A DNA stretch of 64,000 bases, from assembly GCA_947359465.1 (NCBI GenBank), contig OX375881.1, positions 76,407,914 to 76,471,913 of the forward strand, in the 5' to 3' direction. Under the pieces are notes generated by a model. That model had not been told where the DNA came from. It searched no databases and saw nothing but the letters and a program-made list of their open reading frames with translations. Positions 23,080 through 33,119 of the stretch are shown here, piece after piece (position 1 is the first letter of the stretch; each line of letters starts with the position of its first letter). Position numbers and translations under genes: made by a program. The DNA is from Metellina segmentata. Lineage: Eukaryota; Arthropoda; Arachnida; Araneae; Tetragnathidae.

Positions 23080-23998
23080 CAGGGTGGTCCCGAATTCATG
23101 GTACAAACTTTAATGGTAGGTACAGGACATTGTAACAATGATTTATTGTATAGGAATGTATAGTCGCAAGTGACGCGGTGAGGCGAAAACAGGGGAAATA
23201 ACGGCCGAAAGGAAAAACAAAGATTTTATTGAAAGCGTTGTTGACAAGTGTCATGTTTACAGTAATTGTTCAAAATTGCGTCCACCAGTATCGATACATG
23301 CTTGACAGCGTCGGTGGAGCGATTGGCGTACACGTTCAAAGATGCCTGGTATTTCACGCACACCTGCAGCAGCTACAGATAAGCGAGCGACGAGATCCTC
23401 ATCTGAGTCAACTGGAGTCTCATAAACAAGATGCTTTAGATGTCCCCATAAAAAGTAATCGAGGCTCGATAAATCGGGAGATCGGGGTGGCCAAGGGACT
23501 GGTCCACCACGCCCAATCCATCGAGTACCAAACGTGGCATTCAGGTAATTCCGTACATCAATGCTGAAGTGTGCTGGCGCCCCATCGTGCTGAAACCACA
23601 TGCAGTTACGAATGGCGATCGGAACATCATGCAGCAGTTGTGGTAACACTTCTTTCAGAAAAATAAGATAGCTTCCGCCAGTGAGCCGCGTGGGTAGTAA
23701 GTATGGGCCAATCAAAAAGTCGTTCACAATACCAGCCCACACATTAATACTGAAACGTTGTTGAAACGCATGTCGACGCGTTGCATGTGGATTATCGGTT
23801 GCCCACACATGGGAATTGTGCGCATTAAAGACACCCTCGCGTGAAAATGTCGCTTCATCTGTAAATAGCACATAATCTATTTCCCCTGTTTACGCCTCAC
23901 CGCGTCACTTGCGACTATACATTCCTATACAATAAATCATTGTTACAATGTCCTGTACCTACCATTAAAGTTTGTACCATGAATTCGGGACCACCCTG
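23080..23998 (-). mobile_element. mariner (DD41D type) with 121-bp TIRs, nested in Tc1
   Basis: Bounded by TA duplications (23078-23079, 23999-24000). The first and last 121 bp (23080-23200, 23878-23998) are inverted copies of each other; I see one mismatch (AAAAC versus TAAAC near the inner end). Known mariner TIRs are usually ~25-35 bp, so these are long. The 919-bp element carries the catalytic half of a transposase but no N-terminal DNA-binding half. The near-identical arms suggest recent formation or insertion. Confidence 0.93.
23257..23880 (-). pseudogene. mariner transposase, catalytic domain only, DD41D
   Basis: An uninterrupted ~204-residue frame whose first Met-coded position is a GTG with a stop just upstream, so there is no convincing start. 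It has all three catalytic positions of the mariner fold: D in LFTDEATFS (residue ~5), D in MWFQHDGAPAHF (~95), and D in SPDLSSLDYFLWG, with 41 residues between the second and third. This spacing matches the DD41D ('rosa') branch rather than DD34D. Standard features follow, such as the FLWGHLK block. The paired-like HTH half that binds the TIR is absent, so it could cut only if helped; as a lone ORF it is probably inactive. Confidence 0.85.
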
Positions 23999-24383
23999 TA
24001 GTGTAAGCAAGGCCGAACCATCCATAACGTCGAGGTACACGTCAGCATTCATGGTACCCGGTACATAAAGCAATGGACAGAGAATCCTAATCAGGAAAAC
24101 ATCCCCACACTAAGATGGATCCTCCTCCTATTTTATGCAGTGTCTAAAAACTTTTGTCCATATAGTGTATTTCAACATCGTGTAGTGATCTTAGACTTTT
24201 AGTCAGTGCATTTTTAGCACGTCGTCACCACTTTCAACAAATATGTTAGGTTACTCTTCGTCACTTTTAACATTTTCACATCATTAGAATTTTATCTTTT
24301 TTACTACTTCATTTTTAAACTACATTTAATGTCATAAATTTAAAAGTCAGCTAAGATGAGGATACCCCAACTTAGTCATTTTT

Positions 24384-24676
24384 AGGTATGTAGTTGAATT
24401 GACGTCACACTGGAGCAACACAGCGGGCTATTGCTTTATGTTTCGGTATTGGTCCCTAGGGGAATAAACCGAGCATAACCCCTCCTAAATTGGAGCCACG
24501 TTCAGATGATGAGGTCAACATCTGATTTCAGACATCGTTCCAAACTTTCACGCCACCCCAATGTGAGTACAATTGAGGCCACAACATATTTAATTTGCAT
24601 CAGTCTCCACGTACGCGGTAGTCTGATCAATCGAGTGTCGAACTCGAAACTCTGCAAATCAGGGCTACCATGATCC
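24384..24676 (-). repeat. SINE copy, degenerate, type I head
   Basis: Reverse copy: tail GTCACACTGGAGCAACACAG, body ACGTTCAGATGATGAGGTCAAC, then CGCCACCCCAATGTGAG, and a decayed head at the right (TCGAACTCGAAACTC). An old insertion. Confidence 0.8.
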
Positions 24677-24679
24677 ATT

Positions 24680-26220
24680 TTTCTGATAAAATCATGTTAC
24701 GTATATGACCTGCTTTTATTCATATCCTCCTCTTCAATCCCCCCAAATGCGTTTTTTTTTTAATTTTTATATCATAGTTTAAGTTACTGATTTAATGTTT
24801 TAAATCACCAATTCATAATATTCTTTGTTGTTGACCTTTTTTTAATATATTAACCATTTTTTATTTTTTATTAAAGTTTATTTTGCTTTTCATACTGTGT
24901 ATGTATATGTTTTTACCCTCTATTTTGTGTTGATTTAATGATTTAATATTTATTTTTGATCTGTATTGCACATAATTTAATCTCGCATTTGTCGCTCCTT
25001 GTCGGCTTTCGGAACGCGCCCTAAAACCCTAACCAACCCACCATTTTGTATGCACTAGTCCCATTCTATAAAATTTTTTTTAATACTACAAAAACAATTA
25101 TAAACCTCATAGCGCCATGACATTTTCAATTAAACCTTTCTTTTCACCCAAACACACATATACTTTATAGGCACAAGTATTTGTACACTGCAGAAATTCG
25201 TCATAGAAAGCCATAGAAAATAACAAACAAATTTTAAATATTGTTTCTTAGACAACGTTACCGGTATGTCTAGCTTTTGAATTCCATTTTTTTGTATTAT
25301 TTGATGGATTTAGAGAGAGAGAGAGAGAGAGACTTTCCTTTATTTTCCTACCTTTATTATTAACTCCGGAATAGGTTTCCTTTCTACTCTAAGAGATTTT
25401 AAACGTTTTGAACATAGAAGATACACGTAATTTATGTTTGCACGTATATTTTAAAATAAAGATACAAGAGCAAAATACTAAGTATCGATTTGTAATTATC
25501 AACGCCATTTCGGATCACGTGGGTCAAAAGGTGATTCGTAGAAACACCTTTCTCTAAAAAACATTCCACCTAAGGTATTTTACAGAACAGGGCGCTAATG
25601 TACAGGAACATAAATTTGATGAATGTTTTTACAAAACGTTTTATTCCTGTGACCAGACACATTAACACTTTAATCCAGATATCTAAACCATTCGATGATG
25701 TTATTAAGCTAATGTGTGTCCGAGATTCACATCCGTTGGAAAATAACAATTTTATCGAATCCCCATTAACCAAAGCGATATCAGAGGTAGACAAACAAAA
25801 AACATCCTAATTACGTTGGTTTAACCCAATAGATTACTATTTCGCTAAAATGATAGAGTTAATGATAATTAACGGTTCCATAAATACCCCGGCCCTTAAA
25901 TTCCGCTCCCTCCATTAATTTACGGAGTCTCGTATACAGAGCATTAATGTTCTACCAAATCTTTTCAAAGAGCATGTGGTGGATATTTAGCAGTAACGTT
26001 AATCTATTGCCCTAACTGATCTTCCGCATTTTTGCCGTAAAACCGCTGGAGCTTGTAAAGCTGAACTCTAGGAAAGTTGAATGACTTAAGTACTATTTTA
26101 TTTACAGAGAGCTTGGTTTGAATATAAATATACCCAATGGCATACAGGCTGTACCAAAAACCCGTATACCTTACCTAATTCATAAAATCCAGAAAAATGT
26201 TTGTCCTCTTCTGTTGAATA
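24680..26220. other. Unannotated AT-rich stretch
   Basis: No gene recognised. A short GA microsatellite lies at 25313-25331. Two overlapping antisense frames at 25570-25810 have no recognisable domain. Confidence 0.35.
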
Positions 26221-26224
26221 TTCG

Positions 26225-26455
26225 GCAAAACTGGATAGATTTTCATGGACCACATATCTCGTCATTAGCATAAAAAGATAGTTTCTTTATGGACGTGATT
26301 TCGAGATATCTTGTCATCAGAAAATACCAACCGAATCTCGATCTTGTCGTCGCAAATAATGACAATATCTTAACGACGAGGTATCTCGTAATCATCAAGT
26401 GATCAGATCTCGATGAACGAGATATCTCGTCGAATGCACGTGGTGGACGAAAACT
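26225..26455. repeat. Degenerate copy of the TCTCGTC MITE family
   Basis: Contains repeated CATATCTCGTCATTAG, GAGATATCTTGTCATCAG, GACAATATCTTAACGACGAG and GAGATATCTCGTCG blocks, the internal signature of the element at 30803-31019. Clear TTAACC ends are not visible, so limits are approximate. Several blocks are self-palindromic (GAGATATCTC). Confidence 0.7.
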
Positions 26456-26459
26456 CTCC

Positions 26460-29284
26460 GTTAGTAGTGGATTTTTTTGAGCAAATGAGATTATGGTGGA
26501 ACTGTGAACTACTCGACGTTTTCTTTCCTAATTATATACACATTAACTATTCCTTTAAAAATATACTGGTAGATTGTAGGACGTAAAAACATTTATAATG
26601 TGCAATATTTAGAAAAAAATGTGCATTATTTAGATGTATCTAAATAAATAAGAGAGAAGATAATGGAGAGAGATAGTGTATGGAGAGAGATAGTGTATGG
26701 AGAGAGAATGATTGTACACAATCACGAAAAAAAAAGTATTACCCCTCTTCATTCGAGCCATTTTAGCAATAGAGAAAATTCAAAGATTTCGTTTGACTGG
26801 AATTGACGTCTTCTCTCTCTATAAATTTAAATTGATAAAATTTCCATAAATAGCCGTCTTCATTTTCAATTGAGCACACTACTTCATAATTTCCAAAGAG
26901 AACCTCCTATTTCGACTCAAAATTTCGAATCTATATCACAATTCAACTTCAAATACCAAATTTTATGTCATTAGGTCTGACCGTTTCGAAGTTATGAGCA
27001 CAGAAAGATTGGAGCTCCTAAGGCTTAATTGGTTTCTCTCATTTTTATGAATATCTTCCTAAATAATATTTCGATTCCGCTGGTATTTTGAACCATTTTT
27101 CTGTTAACAACCCAAACAAAATCCATCTAATATTTTATTTTAAAATAGTTTTTACTATGTAATAAGAATTATCAAATTAATGTTTAAAAAAAATAATCAA
27201 CTGGAATCTTGTGTTTTTATTGGAATAGATTCAGTAGGACTTCTTGGGGTATGGCCAAACAAATTATCAGCTCATTACGATAATTGTTTTTTTGCGCTGA
27301 ATTAAATTTTCCACATTATTGCAATTTTAGAGAGCAACCAAAAGTTTAAAAGGTGTTTGACAAACATAGGATAGTAATTCTCGGATTGTTTGCACTCTTG
27401 AATAGTAAATATAAAAATGTATTTCTGAAATCTACGTGTTTGTACTCTTTCGTATTGAATATAACAACTCTCGGATCGATTAGTTAGTGAAAATTTAATT
27501 TATTGTTGATTTATTGTTAAAGTAATGCTTTTTCTGAATTCGTATAACACGAACTAACCTTAGTAAGATTTTTCACGGTTAGTTTTTCCCAAGTGATTCA
27601 TCTTAACAGGGTATTACTGCATTATTTGCTTCTACTTCGGCTTAAGAACCTCAGTTGCATTATACAATAGTTGTTAATGTTATAGCAAATCAAATCGCTC
27701 GCTTTCCCAATGATAGTGAAGTTATCATTAAAAAGGTGAAGTAACATTTATTTAAAAGATTAAAATTGTTTTTATTTGACATTTTTTAAAGCTCATCCTA
27801 ATCTGTAAGTAAACATAAGACCTCTATAACTTTTGCTAATGAGAGTTACTAACAGTAAGTTTGTAAGTAAGTTGAGTTTGCTAACAGTAAGAGTTTTTCT
27901 TTAACGTTAAATAAGCAGCAACTGCTTAGGAATACGAAAAGAACAATTTTATCGTAAATTATATTTAACAAAAATTTTAAACCTATAAAAAATGCGATTT
28001 TATTTGTTACTAAGATTTTAATTTAAAAATTAGTAAAGAAAATATTTGAGCAGCGGTGATACATCAAAACAATTATAAGTTGCAATGGGAAACACGTTTC
28101 CGAAAAAAGTGGTTTTAATTGGATTTTTGAGACAAAATACAAAACATGAAAAATTTTTTTGTACCCATAACTGAAATGTATGCTAATGAGTTAATTACCG
28201 CAAGTTTTAAATACGTTACTAACCACGCATTTGGTAAAAAAACTAGTATCATTAGATTCGGAGAACTATCTGTAAAAAAACTGAATTTATTGATCTTTAA
28301 CAGAGGTTCATGTTCATTGCATTTTTATTCACTTTTTTAGTCTCATTAAAAATACATTTGTCGGACTTTATTTCTATACCGAAATTTAAAATTCATTAAA
28401 ATGATTTATGTTTGATTTGCGTGAATCATTTTTTTTCAAGTGATTTAGAAAATATTTGAAATTTATTTTCATCTTCTAATATTGCGTTTCTACACTTTTC
28501 TTTTTTTCCCTTTATATTCAATGTTACGCTCATTCTTGTAGAAAAGTGCATGTACATGCGAAAGAACTATTAAGTAGTTTAAAGTTAGTTCAAGTTAATA
28601 TAAATTTAAAGTATCGTATTTCATATCTTTCATTACATGAAATGTCTGTAGAAAAAGAAATTCCAGTTAAAAAAGTTTCACTGCGTTGTTCTAATGTAAA
28701 AATAAAGATTAAAACATCGAATGCTTAGTTTAAGCAATTCAAGAAAACTTCAAACAACTTGCTATATTGGGACAAGAAAGGTACATTTTTTTTCTTTTGT
28801 ATCTTAACGACGGGTTTTATGAATAGATTTTAAATTAAACTTGTTTCATTTTTGTAAGATATCTCTTAAAACATTTATTTTTCCACCTTAATGATCTTTC
28901 CCTGTTTGGTTGATAGTGATGGTATTATTACGTCGTAAATGGTTTTCATAGGTATAATTTTAAGATTATTATATTAATATTAGATTTTTACGTTTGGCTA
29001 TAGTGATAATGTTCTTAGCAATAGTATTCAATAGTAGACATTTGAAGTTTTGATGTTAAAAAGTTAAACAATAAATTCAAGTTGCAAAAAGGAGAAAAGT
29101 AATACTTACATCTTCCATTTCCCTATGCAAAGTTTCACTTGATACTTACACTAATATGAAGGTTATCTCATTTAAAATACGTTGTTGACTGAAATGTCTC
29201 CAGTTACAGAAACGAATAAACAGCATCGATTACATGTTTTAATTCGCAATCATGATCACATTTTTTTGCAGATTTTATAACAAT
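26460..29284. other. Unannotated AT-rich stretch
   Basis: No gene recognised. A GGAGAGAGATAGTGTAT unit is repeated about 2.5 times at 26664-26706. Short frames at 28146-28340 and 28546-28728 show no domain. Confidence 0.35.
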
Positions 29285-29287
29285 GCT

Positions 29288-29588
29288 GCTGCGGTAGCCC
29301 AGTTAGTAGGGGCATGGTTTAGCCCCCAATTGGTGCTATTTCAAAACTCGATCCAACCACAAAGACTGTCAAGTACGTGAGGTCTGGTGCACGTTAAATC
29401 AGTCGATAACTCAAATGTCCATACTAGCTTGAAGTGGTTCTTATGTCTTCAAAGTTGCGTGTCAGATCAGATGTTGACCGTCGTTCAAAATTACGAGTGA
29501 TCCTCGGATATTTATCTTTAGAATTGATTCAGTACCATTAACATTAGCCCGCTGTATTGCTCCAATGCAACGTTAATTTAATTATATA
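29288..29588 (+). repeat. SINE copy with type I head
   Basis: Forward copy. The head reads TGCGGTAGCCCAGTTAGTAG, an A-box-like tRNA 5' half, then AAAACTCGATCCAACCACAA. Body landmarks GGTGCACGTTAAATC and TTCAAAATTACGAG follow, then the tail CCAATGCAACGTTAATTTAA. Moderately diverged. Confidence 0.85.
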
Positions 29589-29640
29589 TATCTACCTACC
29601 ATTTTTATGTAACGTATACTACCTCTACCAAAGTAAGTCA

Positions 29641-29693
29641 ACAGCAAGTTGTGTTACTCCATTGCAACATTAATTAATTACCATTACCATTAC
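29641..29693 (+). repeat. SINE tail fragment with ATTACC repeats
   Basis: TGTGTTACTCCATTGCAACA followed by TTAATTAATTACCATTACCA, the 3' end of the same SINE including its short ATTACC tandem tail. Confidence 0.75.
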
Positions 29694-29740
29694 ACAAAGT
29701 ATGTCCCCTTTGCACTTCTTTGTTTCCAAAACCAATAGTT

Positions 29741-30022
29741 TTACTTCAATTTAAAGTGGACTACTTCAATTTAAAGTGAACTACTTCAATTTAAAGTGAA
29801 CTACTTCAATTTAAAGTGAACTACTTCCATTTAAAGTGAACTACTTCCATTTAAAGTGAACTACTTCAATTTAAAGAGAACTACTTCAATTTAAAGTGAA
29901 CTACTTCAATTTAAAGAGAACTACTTCAATTTAAAGTGAACTACTTCAATTTAAAGTGAACTACTTCAATTTAAAGTGAACTACTTCAATTTAAAGCGAA
30001 ATACTTCAATTTAAAGTGAACT
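29741..30022. repeat. 20-bp minisatellite, 14 copies
   Basis: Exact 20-bp period of CTACTTCAATTTAAAGTGAA with single-base variants (TTCCATTT in two units, AAAGAGAA in two, AAAGCGAA in one, AATACTTC in the last). No unit changes length. The ATTTAAAG core is AT-rich. Confidence 0.97.
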
Positions 30023-30384
30023 GTACGATGAGGACAAAATATAACAGGAATGCAGAGTAATGATGTCAACTGGAAACATCGCCTATAAAATTTACGCACT
30101 AAGAAAAGCTATATTAAATACTAAATTATGTCTTAATATTTGACTATTTTAGAAAAATAAACATTTTGACTGACGATTAAATCTTTTCCGTCTTTTTCAA
30201 AAATGTGACAACTACTTTGAAGCAAAATTAAAGTGTTCTGTTTACACTTAATTTGAGACTGATGGATAATTATTTTAAATCAAAATAACAGGTAAATCAT
30301 TTCGATTTTTGAAACGAACTTCACATGGCAAAATCGTGATACAGAACAAATGCCATTCACGACACCGTTTCGGAAGTCTGGGAG

Positions 30385-31075
30385 CTACGATAATGGGTCA
30401 AAGCGTCGTTACATATATTCTCTTATAGATACTCATCTATAACAAAATAAACTGACTTAGCAAAAATCCGCCCACCCACGTCTGAAAAAAGAGTTTAAGT
30501 CCTTTGAAAATATCAACACATTTCGTAAAACTCTTGAAACGTTCGAGCTACAATAATGAGTCAGAACATCATTATCTTTATTTTTTTACCGATGAGTGCA
30601 AAATATGCTGGCATAAGAAATACAATCTCTCTATTTTAGAAAAGAAGTTTGAATCCTTTAAAAGTCTGACATTCCGTAAAACAATTGAATCACCATACGA
30701 GAACCTCAAAACGTCGTTAATGTTCTTATGAATGAGTGGGGCATATACTGATATAACAGAAATCCAACCTCTTAATTTTTTAAAAGAAATTGAATCCCTT
30801 AACCCTCCTGGGGAGTGTCTTGAAGAGATGACTTGTCATAATCAAAAAACATAGCAGGCCTTTATAGACTATATATCTCGTCATCAGAAAAAAACTGACC
30901 AGATTTTGATCTCATCATCAAGAAGAAATCAGCAATATCTTGATGACTTCATATCTTGTCAATAGCTTAATTGGTCAGATCTTGATAGACGAGATGTCTC
31001 GTGGAAACCCCTTGTATGGTTAAAAAAGTCTCGACACTCCGTAAAACGCTTGAAACTCCATTTTCCAACATGCCT
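30385..31075. repeat. Degenerate tandem array, ~155-165-bp unit
   Basis: Recurring blocks are GCTACRATAATGRGTCARA (30383, 30546), GAGTGCAAAATATRCTGGCATAA-like sequence (30594, 30733) and AAAAGTCTGACATTCCGTAAAAC (30660) with a partner at 31024-31048. The last unit is split by the MITE at 30803-31019. Confidence 0.75.
30803..31019. mobile_element. TTAA-targeted MITE, 217 bp, inside a tandem array
   Basis: Starts CCCTCCTGGGG after TTAA (30799-30802) and ends GTATGG before TTAA (31020-31023). A sibling tandem unit reads GAATCCTTTAAAAGTCTGAC at 30650-30669, whereas here it reads GAATCCC-TTAA-[element]-TTAA-AAAAGTCTCGAC. This gives an internal empty site, confirming TTAA duplication. The interior holds TATATCTCGTCATCAG, CTTGATGACTTCATATC and GACGAGATGTCTCG, the family's palindromic blocks. 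Confidence 0.85.
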
Positions 31076-31725
31076 TCCTTTTAGGCGAATCGAGTTAGTT
31101 ATTAATCTCAGCTACTCTAAAACGCTCTCAACTAAATAACAAAATTCCATTCCGTTATTAGTTTACGAAGACCACTTAAGCAAAACGATTTGCCCCCAGA
31201 TAAACGACTAGCCATAAGTCATCTTGAAGCATCCCAAAGTGCGGACATCAGATAAACCTAGACCAGAAAGGTAAAGAAGACATCTTCCAAGAAAGACGAG
31301 ACAACTCTTTCGGTATTCAATAGAGCGTTCGCGCAGTTGAATGTCTTCTCGACCCACTTACATTTGGTGACCACCGGATGACGTCATCAGCACTGTCGCC
31401 AGCATAGGGGGGGGGAGTAAAGTCATAAATCAAACTTCCGTCCTCACGTGACATCATAAATCAAGATGGCGTGTCTCGGGTCAGTAATCGGGTGTATGAT
31501 ACGTGCGTCTTCACGGATCATTTCTCATGCATCTTCCCCACACATTTGAACTCAAAAGACTAGGATTCGAATTTGAATTCTAGACAGTCACTATCTTAAA
31601 AGAGACATGTGAATAAAAATAAGAAATAGTGTAGTGTCCATGTTTCTTTATACTAATATATAAGAACTCCCTTAGCATTAAATAATAAATAACTGGATGT
31701 TTATCTGTTTTTACTTAGAAATATA

Positions 31726-32298
31726 CACTACCCTACAATAATGGACCGGACAGCAATATGTGATGATATAAGGGAAAGAATACATGCTTTAATAGAGGGA
31801 TGGTCTCCCACGAGCTGCAATTACACTAGCAACCCTTCTGTGCATACTTTCAACAAGGTTTTTATGCACAGCTATGGGTATTTGTGTCCATTCCTGCTGC
31901 AAGAATGTCGCCAGCTCAGTTATAGATTTCGGACGTGGTTCCCTGGTCCTTAAGCGTCGCTCTAACTCGTCCCGCAAATATTTTATGGTGTTTAGGTCGG
32001 GACTCTGAGCAGGCCAGGGAAGACGTTTTACATCCATATCTTGATACCACTGCTTGACAGAGGCTACAACATGACATGAAGCGTTGTCGTCCTGGAAGTA
32101 ACATTTGTTTATTCCATAAAATTTCCAGTGCGTAGGAAGAACCTGATTGTCCAAAATGCTCATGTATGCGTCGACGTTCAATTTACCAGGAACAACATGC
32201 AACGGTCCCATGCCATACCACAAAAAAACACCCCCAAACAAGTAGTCGGATTTTATGCAAATCCGCTAGCGTCCGGTCCATTATTGTAGGGTAGAGAA
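31726..32298 (-). mobile_element. Tc1-like transposon, internally deleted, perfect 24-bp TIR core
   Basis: Inverted repeat CTACCCTACAATAATGGACC (plus four more bases) at 31728 is matched exactly at 32271-32294. The neighbouring tandem units read GAAATATATCTAATTTC; here GAAATATA is followed by the element and then TATCTAAT, so TA was duplicated (31724-31725, 32299-32300). At 573 bp it keeps only the C-terminal part of the ~1.3-1.6 kb family. Confidence 0.9.
31789..32241 (-). pseudogene. Tc1 transposase C-terminal half, catalytic Glu replaced by Lys
   Basis: A 150-residue open frame. GGVFLWYGMGPLHVVPGKLN corresponds to the family's G-W-G-x-F-x-x-x-G-x-G-P-L block. FQDDNASCH carries the second catalytic Asp, and WPAQSPDLNTIKYLRDELER aligns with the usual S-P-D-L-N-P-I-E-x-x-W. 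The third catalytic residue of the DD34E triad is thus Lys, at the right spacing (34 residues between). The N-terminal HTH and first Asp are absent. The frame is open but enzymatically dead. Confidence 0.88.
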
Positions 32299-33119
32299 TA
32301 TCTAATATTTCGAAAACGTCTTAAGGGGTACAGAGTTAATACTAGAGTGAGAGAACACCATTAGCATTAAAAAAAAAGAACTGGATATTTATTTGTTCTT
32401 ACTTAGAAATATATCTAATTTCTCCAAAACGTCTAAAGGGTACAGTGTTAATACTAGCGTGTGAGAACTCCATTGACATCATATAATAAAGAGTTGTATA
32501 TTTGTCCTCTCTTACTTAGAAACATCTAATTTCTCAAAAACGTCTAAAGGGGTACAGTGTTAATATCAGTGATAAGAAATATCATTAGCATAATAGTATA
32601 AAAATGGTGAATGTTTACATACTTAGAAACAGATCTAGTTTCTCGGAAACGCCTTGGTAACATCGTAATTGTAAAAAATTTTTTATAAATTTTGATACAC
32701 TAGCGATAACAGCATTTTGATAGTCAGTGAAAATACTACAAAGGGGGTACAGTATTGAAACTCGTATATAAGAACTCGCACTGGCATCATTAAGGAACTT
32801 AATATACTGTTCTTACTTTGAAACATATATAATTTCTTGAAAACGTCTAATTAAATGCAAAACTTATTTATGAAGCTCTGTACGCCCATGATAATCAGGA
32901 TCCAAATGACCACTGTTAGAAATTCTAACATCATAATTGCAGACTTAGTAGAAATTTCGATACATCAGTGACAACAGCAACTTTAAAATCAGAGATAAAA
33001 TTACAGAGGAGTGCAGAGTTTACGCTAATGTTTAAGAACTCCCATTATCACTAAATTGAGATGAAGATTACCTTCTTATTTGCGCTGAAACAGATCTCGA
33101 ATACACTTTTGAAACCTCA

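Larger units (their letters stand above)
22784..24168 (-). mobile_element. Tc1-like transposon relic, split by a mariner
   Basis: Outer ends match as inverted repeats: CACTAGATGGACAAAAGT at the left and CACTATATGGACAAAAGT read inward from the right, flanked by TA (22782-22783, 24169-24170). Coding is on the minus strand. From the right, GSILVWGCF then a stop, then a TMNADVYLDVMDG-like block across a frameshift. After the mariner insertion it continues DRAPCHIAKRVLDWFSENEV and LLDWPVQS, the region of the second catalytic Asp. The NPIE-LW segment carrying the third catalytic residue has been deleted, so it is dead. Without the insert it is about 465 bp. Confidence 0.88.
31645..33115. repeat. 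Degenerate tandem array, ~113-bp unit, interrupted by Tc1
   Basis: The anchor CTTAGAAA recurs near 31714, 32402, 32515, 32622 and, as CTTTGAAAC, 32814. After subtracting the Tc1 insertion the first spacing is 113, then 113, 107 and ~190. Shared blocks are TTTCTCAAAAACGTCTAAAG, GGGTACAGTGTTAATA and AAGAACTCCCATTAGCATCA-like strings. The right end fades out. Confidence 0.85.

Noticed and set aside
28146..28340. 64-residue ORF
   Set aside because: No motif, no splice or repeat context; not separable from chance.
29741..30022. CRISPR-like regular repeat
   Set aside because: Units are contiguous without spacers and the genome is eukaryotic; this is a minisatellite.
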